5,415 nt of DNA, taken from contig JAUWOJ010000071.1 in assembly GCA_030612175.1 (NCBI GenBank), forward strand, positions 1 through 5,415. The letters are read 5' to 3'. Below are positions 1 through 5,103 of the stretch, piece by piece. Numbering within the stretch: the first letter of the stretch is position 1; each line of letters begins with the position of its first letter. Both the position numbers and the translations under genes were made by a program. Under the pieces are notes generated by a model, which saw only the letters and a program-made list of their open reading frames with translations, was not told the DNA's origin and did not search any database. Source of the DNA: Candidatus Bipolaricaulota bacterium (lineage in GTDB: Bacteria > Bipolaricaulota > Bipolaricaulia > UBA7950 > UBA9294).

Positions 1-485
1 GTTTTGCCGGTGAGTTTCGCCAGGACGTGGTTGATCCGGTCATGCAAGCGCAGGAGTTCGTCGGTTTGAATCTTGACATCTGTTGCTTGGCCTTGGCTTC
101 CACCGAACACTTGGTGGATGAGGATGCGTGAGTTGGGAAGCGCTGAGCGCTTTCCTGGGGTTCCCGCGGCGAGTAGTACTGCGGCCATACTTGCTGCCTG
201 GCCGATACAGATTGTAGCCACATCACAGGCCACATAACGGATGGTGTCATAGATGGCGAAACCAGCAGTGACGGATCCACCTGGCGAGTTTATGTATAGC
301 TTTATTGCTTTTGTTGGGCCCTTCGCGGCAAGGAAGAGGATCTGCGCGATAACCACGTTTGCTACTTCATCGTCAATCAGCTCACGGAGAAAGATAATCC
401 TGTCTTCTAGCAGGCGCGAGTAGATATCGTATGTTCGCTCGGTGTGCCCGCTACGATCGATGACAAATGGGATTTGGGCGCTCAT
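1..485 (-). CDS. clpP: ClpP, ATP-dependent Clp protease proteolytic subunit (partial, C-terminus beyond window)
   Basis: Serine peptidase (family S14) that forms the tetradecameric proteolytic chamber fed by ClpX or ClpC/ClpA in the cytosol. Reading from the ATG at 485, 161 codons are visible. The N-terminus carries the family hallmark YDIYSRLLEDRIIFL (residues 19-33), then DDEVAN (38-43) and the strand YINSPGGSVTAG (64-75). The catalytic Ser99 lies in GQAASMAA and catalytic His124 in RILIHQ. The catalytic Asp, normally near residue 172, falls outside the window, so about 35-40 residues are missing only because of the edge. Minor differences from the common pattern are HQV instead of HQP after the catalytic His and FLRELIDD where FLG-x-x-IDD is usual. 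The start overlaps the trigger factor stop as ATGA (482-485) with only a weak Shine-Dalgarno, which suggests translational coupling. clpX would be expected next, outside the window. Confidence 0.97.
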   Translation of the reverse strand, partial: MSAQIPFVIDRSGHTERTYDIYSRLLEDRIIFLRELIDDEVANVVIAQILFLAAKGPTKAIKLYINSPGGSVTAGFAIYDTIRYVACDVATICIGQAASMAAVLLAAGTPGKRSALPNSRILIHQVFGGSQGQATDVKIQTDELLRLHDRINHVLAKLTGK

Positions 486-1732
486 TCCGTTTTCTCACTC
501 AATACGGCGTTCTTGTACAGCACGTCAAAGACACCCATGTTTACCTTGGCCAAGCGGTAGTCTTCCCAATGTTCCTTAGCCTTCAACTCGGCGATGAACC
601 TAATGGGGTTCTCGTCTGTTTCTTCCGCCTCGGCTGTAGCGATTTCTTCCAGTTTGTCGTCCGTAAAGGAGATGTCCTGTGCCTTGGCAATTTGTTGTAC
701 GACAAGCTCGCGCCGGAGCCGCCTGGTTACATTCTCACGGTAGTCTGCCTGTATCGCTTCCTCGCTTTTTTCCTGCTTGCTGAGATAGTCCTCAAAAGAA
801 AGCGGAGAACGAGGTTCAGAAAGGTTCCTCTTCAGATGCTCCAGTTCCTCTGTTGCCATTTCTTCCACCAGGACGTCTGGCAGCGGTATATTAGCCTGGT
901 CTACAACCCAGTCAAGGAGTTCTAGCTTGATCTTCTTTTCGCGCTTGCTTGCCTGGTTATGTTGCAGGCTTTCCTTAACCTTTACCTGCAGGGCCTCTAG
1001 ATTCTCATAACCAGCGTCCTTTGCCAGCTCATCGTTGGCTTCCGGAATCTTGATCTCTTGAAGGCTGACGATGGAAAGAGACGCGCTAAATGTCTTCTTT
1101 TCGGGGAGATCGAGGTTAACAGAGACTGTTTCGCCCACCTTGTGGCCGATGAGTTTCCCTGTTACTGGGTTTCTTTCCTCGGCGTGAGCATTCCATTCCT
1201 TGTCATCTTCTCTCACCTGTACGATGTCTCCCTCAGTGACAGTGTCACCATCCTTAGGAACAATGGTTCCGAATCGCGCGCGGATGTCATCGAGCGCTAG
1301 CTTGACATCATCATCAGTAACGTCCTTTATCGGCTCAGTGTCAAGCGCGATGCCCTTGTATTCGGGGAGGTCGAAATCTGGCAGCACGGGGAAGCTTGCC
1401 TCGAATACGAATGGTTCCTTCTCATCGGAAGAAATGGGCTTTATCTCAGGGGGAGCCACCGGATTTAGCTCAAGCTCGGCAAGGGCTTCTCCTAGGTGCT
1501 GTTGCTGTAGCTCCTTTTGTGTCTCTTCCAGGAACAACTCGTGACCGTACCGCGCGTCTAGCACACCTCGCGGCACGCGCCCCTTTCTAAATCCGGGAAT
1601 GCTTGCTTCGCGCCCATAGGTGCGGTAAGTGTTATCGAGGGCATTCTTAACTGTCTCAGGAGTCACCGTCACTTGCACGGTAACCGCGGTGTCTGATCGT
1701 TCCTTTAGTTCATAGCTTGCATTCTTGTCCAT
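482..1732 (-). CDS. tig: Trigger factor, ribosome-associated chaperone
   Basis: Ribosome-bound chaperone that shields nascent chains at the exit tunnel. At 416 residues it is slightly shorter than E. coli Tig (432). The N-terminal ribosome-binding domain covers about 1-150 and contains the ribosome-docking signature GFRKGRVPR (47-55). The middle FKBP/PPIase-like segment (about 153-228) begins with GDTVTEGDIVQV and ends with LQEIKIP. It is short and lacks the usual PGFEEQLVGM-type stretch, keeping only KLIGHKVGETVSV. The C-terminal cradle (about 230-416) opens with ANDELAKDAGYENLEAL and includes IPLPDVLVEEM (282-292). The ATG at 1732 is preceded by GGAGTGA (1748-1742) and gives an N-terminus aligned with the family. 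A strong promoter lies immediately upstream (1770-1798), so it can be transcribed apart from the M50 gene, and it overlaps clpP by four bases. The family assignment is firm. Loss of prolyl isomerase activity is an inference. Confidence 0.96.
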   Translation of the reverse strand: MDKNASYELKERSDTAVTVQVTVTPETVKNALDNTYRTYGREASIPGFRKGRVPRGVLDARYGHELFLEETQKELQQQHLGEALAELELNPVAPPEIKPISSDEKEPFVFEASFPVLPDFDLPEYKGIALDTEPIKDVTDDDVKLALDDIRARFGTIVPKDGDTVTEGDIVQVREDDKEWNAHAEERNPVTGKLIGHKVGETVSVNLDLPEKKTFSASLSIVSLQEIKIPEANDELAKDAGYENLEALQVKVKESLQHNQASKREKKIKLELLDWVVDQANIPLPDVLVEEMATEELEHLKRNLSEPRSPLSFEDYLSKQEKSEEAIQADYRENVTRRLRRELVVQQIAKAQDISFTDDKLEEIATAEAEETDENPIRFIAELKAKEHWEDYRLAKVNMGVFDVLYKNAVLSEKTE

Positions 1733-1817
1733 TGGTGAGAGTCACTCCATATACCGTATTGGTACGGCAATTATACGCTGTGGGGACTTTCTGGGCAAGG
1801 GTTTTCTGTTTCTGCTG
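1733..1817 (-). promoter_or_regulatory. tig-clpP promoter region with start-site palindrome and RBS
   Basis: On the minus strand TTGCCC (1798-1793) is followed after exactly 17 nt by a consensus TATAAT (1775-1770). This sigma70-type arrangement points at tig. The expected start of transcription, around 1762-1764, falls inside a perfect 5-bp inverted repeat CCGTA-TTGG-TACGG (1754-1767). That repeat could be an operator or a 5'-end hairpin. GGAGTGA (1748-1742) is the ribosome binding site, with about 9-12 nt to the ATG depending on how it pairs. No terminator is visible between the M50 stop (TAG, 1820-1818) and this promoter, so read-through from upstream is possible. Confidence 0.72.
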
Positions 1818-2507
1818 CTAGCCAGCAATGCCCATTGGCCAATATGAGCCAAGGAGTGCTTCCCATATTCCACTTATCAAGCCGATCAGGCCACGAAGCG
1901 CGCCAAGGTAGAGTAGCGCAAGGACGATAAGGAATCCGTATCTTTCGAGCTGCATCATTACGCGTTTCCCCTCCGGCGGTAGAAAGTAGGTAAGCACGCG
2001 TGACCCATCGAGTGGCGGTATAGGAAGCATATTGAACACCGCGAGAATGATGTTGATGATGACGAAAAATCCCAGTAGGTAGAATATCGTTTGCACAAAG
2101 TACGCGGAGAAACCACGTCCATAAAGAAGAGAGAGAGGGGTAATCAATATTGCTAGCCTTCCAATAGCGCTGGCGCCCAGAGCGAGAGCAATATTCATTA
2201 GCGGCCCAGCAATGGCGACGTAAAACATGCCTTTGTACGGATTACGGAAGTAGTTTGGGTTGACCGGAACTGGTTTGGCCCAGCCAAAAAGAAAAGGCGA
2301 TCTAAGGATGACAAGAACAATTGGAACAAGGATTGTCCCAATGGGATCGATATGTGCTAATGGGTTTAGGGTAAGCCGGCCCAGGGTCTTTGCCGTAGGA
2401 TCACCGAGGCGAAAGGCAATGTAACCATGTGAAAACTCGTGAAGAACAATCGCCGTAAATACGGCAACAAGAGATAAGACAATCTCAAGAGCGTACGCAA
2501 AGGTCAT
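1818..2507 (-). CDS. Site-2 protease family (M50) zinc metalloprotease, integral membrane
   Basis: Predicted intramembrane zinc protease of the compact M50 site-2 protease group (229 aa, no PDZ domain), the YwhC/SpoIVFB-like bacterial type. The HExxH motif is HEFSH at 23-27, inside the first hydrophobic segment; Glu24 would be the general base and His23/His27 the zinc ligands. The third ligand is Asp167 in NMLPIPPLDG (159-168), the family NxxPxPPLDG motif. Other family landmarks are GRLTLNPLAHIDPIGT (43-58), FGWAKPVPVNP (74-84) and AGPLMN (100-105). Hydrophobic segments lie at about 5-30, 54-72, 94-125, 136-160 and 190-222. The ATG shares one base with the upstream stop (TAATG, 2505-2509), and AAGGGG (2520-2515) is a good ribosome binding site 7 nt before it, so it is coupled to the NFACT gene. 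The substrate is unknown. Members of this subgroup often lack a defined role despite wide distribution. Confidence 0.94.
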   Translation of the reverse strand: MTFAYALEIVLSLVAVFTAIVLHEFSHGYIAFRLGDPTAKTLGRLTLNPLAHIDPIGTILVPIVLVILRSPFLFGWAKPVPVNPNYFRNPYKGMFYVAIAGPLMNIALALGASAIGRLAILITPLSLLYGRGFSAYFVQTIFYLLGFFVIINIILAVFNMLPIPPLDGSRVLTYFLPPEGKRVMMQLERYGFLIVLALLYLGALRGLIGLISGIWEALLGSYWPMGIAG

Positions 2508-4105
2508 TACGTAACCCCTTTTCCTGTTGGATTTACGGTGAGTGTATCCTCTTGGGTGAGAATTACCAGGCCCGGCGGGCTTCCTTTCGGTTTTCGCACA
2601 TATTTTGCCTGGGTGTAGCTTACTTCTACCCTTGCTTCATCCCTTGCCTTTGATCCAGCTGCTGCCAGTCGGGCTGCCTCTCTTATCACCTCAATCGGCG
2701 GGATCTGCTTGTCGTGACAGCGGAGTATGACATGTGCTCCGGGAATATCTTTGACATGAAACCACAGGTCTTGCGGGCTCGCTTTTCTTAGTAGGGCGTC
2801 GTTTTGTGTAGCATTGGTTCCTACTTGCACGGTATATCCCTGGATAGTGTAGATCTTGGTCGATGTAGGCGCTTGTTCTCGCTTTCTTGATCGAGTGGGT
2901 GGAATAAGTGATATGACTGACTGGTCTGGGTAGCGTCCTGCCTGTACAGCGTTTAAGCCGGCTTGTAGTAAGGAAAGCTCCCGCTTGATGCGGTCTAGCC
3001 GGCGAGTAACAACTGGACGGCCGCGATGCATACGTTTTGCCTGAGTGTATAGGTGTTGCGCATTTTCCACGGGGCTCAGCCTTTTTTCTAGGGGGATAGT
3101 CACAGTTTCTTCGGTCGCTGGGTCGGTTAGTGCCGCTTTATCCATCCCTTTGCTCAGCTCGTTTAGATGAATCATGATTAAGTCAGCGCGGTAGCGAAGA
3201 TGGCTCTCTGACTGCGCGGTCACTAGCCAGGCTTGAAGACGGGAGATTGTCCTTTTTCGCTTGGCGATGGCCTGGGAAAGCGCGGCCTGAATAGGGGTTA
3301 GTTCGTGATCGTCATGTGAATCGTGCCAAGTCATGTTGAACTCTCGATCGAGTGCGGCAGCAAAGGTGTCTGTTTCTTCAGTTTCTTGAGCGAGGGGAAA
3401 GAATGATGCCCAATTCTTGTGTGGGTCGTAGCACGCTTCTGGTCTGTCTATCTTAGAAAGGACGAAGGCAATAGCTTTTCTTGTTTGTAGTTCAACTGGC
3501 CCAGGCGCATAGGTTCTTGCCAGTGCGAGGATCGCCGCGGCCGTATTTCGTCCGATCCCATCCAAATTGCGTACTAGCTCCTGGTCGGGATTCTCCTCAG
3601 AAAGAAGCTTGCTAAGATATGCGGCCGAAGCCTTGCCGGGATCGAGCTTGTTCTGTGTTGGCAGGGGGTGGTAAATACTTCCTGGAGTGGCACGTGTGTC
3701 CGCTCGAAGCGCGGCCACTACGATGTCCTCTTGGAGAAGAATCAGATTTCCATGTGCTCCCAGAAGCTCGATAACAACCTGGAATGTCTTCTTTCTATGA
3801 ATGCACTCTACCTGGATGTTTATCACTCGTTCCCATCTGGGTTGGCTGATTCGAACGATCTTTCCGCCCTGCAGGTACTTACGTAGAAGCATCACAAACG
3901 GCGATGGGGTTTTGAGATGAGGAAGATCGAGTTGTGTCCAGTGAATGTGCGCAGTAGGCAGGGAGATTAGTAGCTGTAAATCTTCGCCGGCGAACAGTCG
4001 GATGATAAATGACCCACGTTCTGGCTGGTAAATGGATCGAACGATCGCACCGTTGATGTTCTTGCTGATTGCAGTAAGTGCCGCGGCAATCGCTAAGCCA
4101 TCCAT
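2507..4105 (-). CDS. rqcH: NFACT / RqcH-FbpA family ribosome quality-control protein
   Basis: Bacterial Rqc2/NEMF relative, also annotated as fibronectin-binding protein A. Known members bind stalled 50S subunits with peptidyl-tRNA and recruit Ala-tRNA to add C-terminal alanine tails. With the ATG at 4105 the protein has 532 residues and begins MDGLAIAAAL, matching the family N-terminus (NFACT-N, about 1-135). PSPFVMLLRKYLQGGKI (67-83) is the conserved NFACT-N core. A helix-hairpin-helix follows at about 178-200 (LDGIGRNTAAAIL), then a long charged helical, coiled-coil region (about 270-395) with the SPVENAQHLYTQAKR segment (344-358). NFACT-R (about 416-522) carries VQVGTNATQNDALLRKASP and DLWFHVKDIPGAHVILR (446-462). 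The ATG at 4105 was chosen over an in-frame TTG at 4129 because GGAGG (4114-4110) sits just before it and the extra eight residues are atypical. At the site of the DR motif needed for tailing the protein has Glu92-Arg93. A helicase-type or adhesin role is unlikely. Confidence 0.93.
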   Translation of the reverse strand: MDGLAIAAALTAISKNINGAIVRSIYQPERGSFIIRLFAGEDLQLLISLPTAHIHWTQLDLPHLKTPSPFVMLLRKYLQGGKIVRISQPRWERVINIQVECIHRKKTFQVVIELLGAHGNLILLQEDIVVAALRADTRATPGSIYHPLPTQNKLDPGKASAAYLSKLLSEENPDQELVRNLDGIGRNTAAAILALARTYAPGPVELQTRKAIAFVLSKIDRPEACYDPHKNWASFFPLAQETEETDTFAAALDREFNMTWHDSHDDHELTPIQAALSQAIAKRKRTISRLQAWLVTAQSESHLRYRADLIMIHLNELSKGMDKAALTDPATEETVTIPLEKRLSPVENAQHLYTQAKRMHRGRPVVTRRLDRIKRELSLLQAGLNAVQAGRYPDQSVISLIPPTRSRKREQAPTSTKIYTIQGYTVQVGTNATQNDALLRKASPQDLWFHVKDIPGAHVILRCHDKQIPPIEVIREAARLAAAGSKARDEARVEVSYTQAKYVRKPKGSPPGLVILTQEDTLTVNPTGKGVT

Positions 4106-4155
4106 TCTTCCTCCAGTTGAGTAGGGCAATTCAGAACGCTATAATGTTGATTATA
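4106..4155 (-). promoter_or_regulatory. Candidate rqcH promoter (-10) and RBS
   Basis: A perfect TATAAT lies on the minus strand at 4155-4150, which would place the transcript start near 4143 and give a leader of about 38 nt. The -35 hexamer at 17-nt spacing is CTACCA (4178-4173), a poor match that lies inside the D-arm of the tRNA gene. The promoter may therefore need an activator or be modest in strength. GGAGG (4114-4110) is the Shine-Dalgarno, only 4 nt from the ATG at 4105, a slightly short spacing. Confidence 0.55.
4117..4145 (+). promoter_or_regulatory. tRNA-Thr promoter
   Basis: TTGAGT (4117-4122) and TATAAT (4140-4145) are separated by exactly 17 nt. The predicted start near 4151-4153 leaves a 5' leader of about six bases before the tRNA at 4158. 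The -35 box abuts the ribosome binding site of the divergent rqcH-like gene. Hexamer quality and spacing make this a convincing sigma70-type promoter. Confidence 0.75.
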
Positions 4156-4157
4156 CC

Positions 4158-4229
<72 letters not shown>

Positions 4230-4264
4230 TACCGTCTTTGTAAGGGTCACAAGCTGTTTTGTCT

Positions 4265-4290
4265 CGCCAAGGCGCAAAGATCGCAAAGAA
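4265..4290 (+). repeat. 9-nt phased CGCAAAGA repeat, first cluster
   Basis: CGCCAAGG (4265-4272) is followed by CGCAAAGAT (4273-4281) and CGCAAAGAA (4282-4290), two near-identical 9-mers after a related 8-mer. The units resemble the CGCAGAG units at 4393-4419 and probably belong to the same repeat family. Confidence 0.6.
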
Positions 4291-4300
4291 AGGCAAGAAT

Positions 4301-4404
4301 AGAGTTAAGAGCAAAGGCAACCTACCGCCAAAGACAAAAACATCTTACCGCAGAGGAAAACAGAAACAAGAGTTTAAAGGCAAAGGCGTCTTACCGCAGA
4401 GGGC
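4301..4404 (+). repeat. Diverged ~35-bp direct repeat pair, 68 bp apart
   Basis: AGAGTTAAGAGCAAAGGC starting at 4301 recurs in diverged form as AGAGTTTAAAGGCAAAGGC starting at 4369. Similarity continues through CTACCGCC (to about 4335) versus TTACCGCA (to about 4404). One single-base gap is needed and roughly two thirds of positions match. A shorter exact 14-bp direct repeat, TCTTACCGCAGAGG, is found at 4343-4356 and 4389-4402, offset by 46 bp. The overlapping offsets imply repeated duplication of a small unit. Confidence 0.65.
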
Positions 4405-4419
4405 GCAGAGGACACAGAG
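4393..4419 (+). repeat. Three 9-nt units ACCGCAGAG / GGCGCAGAG / GACACAGAG
   Basis: Three consecutive 9-mers each end in CAGAG. Because nine is a multiple of three, any frame through them reads as a three-residue peptide repeat (for example TAE-GAE-DTE), which explains the spurious open frames. From memory, very similar CCGCAGAG-type strings recur in intergenic DNA of many environmental bacterial genomes; I cannot check that here. Confidence 0.75.
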
Positions 4420-4480
4420 GAAACCAAAAAAGAGGTATGAAGCCAAGCCCTCTCCGTATTACTAAGGAGTGATCAAGCAC

Positions 4481-4496
4481 TTAAATGGTTAAATGG
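4481..4496 (+). repeat. Tandem 8-mer TTAAATGG x2
   Basis: TTAAATGG occurs twice back to back (4481-4488, 4489-4496), followed by TTGATTGA, a possible degraded third unit. It lies immediately before the heptad array. Confidence 0.6.
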
Positions 4497-4509
4497 TTGA
4501 TTGAGGAGA

Positions 4510-4551
4510 ACTGAGAATTGACGACTGACAACTGATTACTGATAACTACTT
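4510..4551 (+). repeat. Heptad repeat, six consecutive units near ACTGAYA
   Basis: Reading in sevens from 4510 gives ACTGAGA, ATTGACG, ACTGACA, ACTGATT, ACTGATA and ACTACTT. Five of the six units fit A(C/T)TGANN. A 7-nt period cannot be kept as a peptide repeat without shifting frame, which argues for non-coding DNA. It resembles the short tandemly repeated heptamers known from some cyanobacterial and other environmental genomes. Confidence 0.7.
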
Positions 4552-4554
4552 AAC

Positions 4555-4609
4555 CGCAGAGAAAAGTGGAATTCATGGTTTAGAAACTTCATAAAAGGGT
4601 TTCTCTGCG
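4555..4609. repeat. 10-bp perfect inverted repeat with 35-nt spacer
   Basis: CGCAGAGAAA (4555-4564) is the exact reverse complement of TTTCTCTGCG (4600-4609). The left arm carries the same CGCAGAG core as the upstream 9-nt units, so the right arm is an inverted copy of that repeat. No run of T follows, so it does not look like an intrinsic terminator. It fits a repeat-derived or MITE-like end. Confidence 0.65.
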
Positions 4610-4681
4610 CTGGCCCTTCTTTATATACACGCTTGCATCCGCATACGCCCATGGACCCACAATTCATCAGACCTCCATCAC

Positions 4682-4710
4682 TTGCCAGCGCCATGCGATT
4701 GAGCTAACAT
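4682..4710 (+). promoter_or_regulatory. Candidate promoter for the 97-residue gene
   Basis: TTGCCA (4682-4687, five of six to consensus) and TAACAT (4705-4710, four of six) are separated by exactly 17 nt. A start near 4717 would leave about 30 nt to the GTG at 4747 or 45 nt to the ATG at 4762. It is plausible on spacing, but short hexamers in AT-rich DNA can match by chance. Confidence 0.4.
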
Positions 4711-4746
4711 GGTTTGGTTGAGAGTACGTCCCGTGGGAAGTGAGCT

Positions 4747-5040
4747 GTGGCGCAGGTAGGCATGCTTCTGAAACACCGGAGAAAATGGATCGCGAACGGA
4801 AAGACTGTACGAATAGGGGTTAATTTCATTGCCCAGCAATTAAATGAAGAATTCAATCACTTTGAATCACAATCTGTGGCCTCATCTCTGCACGTGAACA
4901 CGTCAGTGATGCGTGATCGGCCGTTGCGGCAGTTGTTGCTGCAGTCGAAAGGGGGCACTCTCTACTGGAAAGGGGGTACTAAAGGCCGCAGACTACCCCT
5001 TTTCGTACAGGATGATCGTGAGTTGGTCACAAATGAGTGA
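4747..5040 (+). CDS. Hypothetical small basic protein, possible winged-helix fold
   Basis: I do not recognise this 97-residue protein. It is soluble-looking, has no signal peptide or membrane segment, lacks cysteine, and is rich in basic residues at the N-terminus (KHRRKW, 9-14). NFIAQQLNEEFN (26-37), ESQSVASSLHVN (40-51) and VMRDRPLRQLLLQS (54-67) look like three amphipathic helices. They are followed by a possible hairpin, GGTLYWKGG (69-77), as in winged-helix DNA-binding domains; this is a pattern impression only. The DNA under 63-77 holds a 12-bp direct repeat, AAAGGGGGYACT (4948-4959, 4969-4980), which gives KGGT twice, seven residues apart. The start is uncertain: GTG 4747 follows an in-frame TGA (4741-4743) with a GGGAAG-type site, while ATG 4762 has weak AGGTAGG just before it. 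It lies 63-72 bp upstream of the helicase-like gene on the same strand and may form an operon with it. Confidence 0.55.
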   Translation: MAQVGMLLKHRRKWIANGKTVRIGVNFIAQQLNEEFNHFESQSVASSLHVNTSVMRDRPLRQLLLQSKGGTLYWKGGTKGRRLPLFVQDDRELVTNE

Positions 5041-5103
5041 ACGGCTATATGGCTCTAGGGCTGTCCTTCAAAGACCTCCACAGAGTATCTATCAGGAGTA
5101 TGA

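Larger units (their letters stand above)
4230..4746. other. Non-coding, repeat-rich intergenic region
   Basis: About 500 bp between the tRNA and the next plausible gene. The left part (4260-4620) is purine-rich on the plus strand, with several families of short repeats described separately. The one open frame across it (4259-4465) is lysine/arginine/glutamine-rich because it translates those repeats, and is not a credible gene. From about 4618 to 4680 I see no gene, repeat or RNA structure. A possible promoter lies at 4682-4710. No clear terminator follows the tRNA: TTTGT/ACAAG around 4238-4252 followed by CTGTTTT is too weak to call. Confidence 0.7.

Noticed and set aside
467..925. 152-codon plus-strand open frame opposite tig
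   Set aside because: It lies antisense within a firmly identified trigger factor gene, has no ribosome binding site and a cysteine/phenylalanine-rich translation typical of a shadow frame.
1200..1544. Serine-rich plus-strand open frame opposite tig
   Set aside because: Its low-complexity Ser-rich translation comes from reading acidic and leucine codons of tig in antisense; the same holds for the open frames at 1058-1300 and 1396-1590.
4238..4260. Possible tRNA terminator
   Set aside because: The TTTGT/ACAAG stem has five pairs including a G-U and only a four-T run two bases after it, too weak to call.
4259..4465. Plus-strand 68-codon Lys/Gln/Arg-rich open frame
   Set aside because: It is a translation of the 9-nt phased repeats. 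It has no good ribosome binding site and no recognisable protein character.
4230..4620. CRISPR array
   Set aside because: The repeats are 7-14 bp, imperfect and without uniform spacers of about 30-40 bp, and no cas gene is present.
5023..5051. Possible promoter TTGGTC-N17-TATATG for the helicase-like gene
   Set aside because: The -35 box matches at only three of six positions and the -10 at four; co-transcription with the upstream gene is equally likely.
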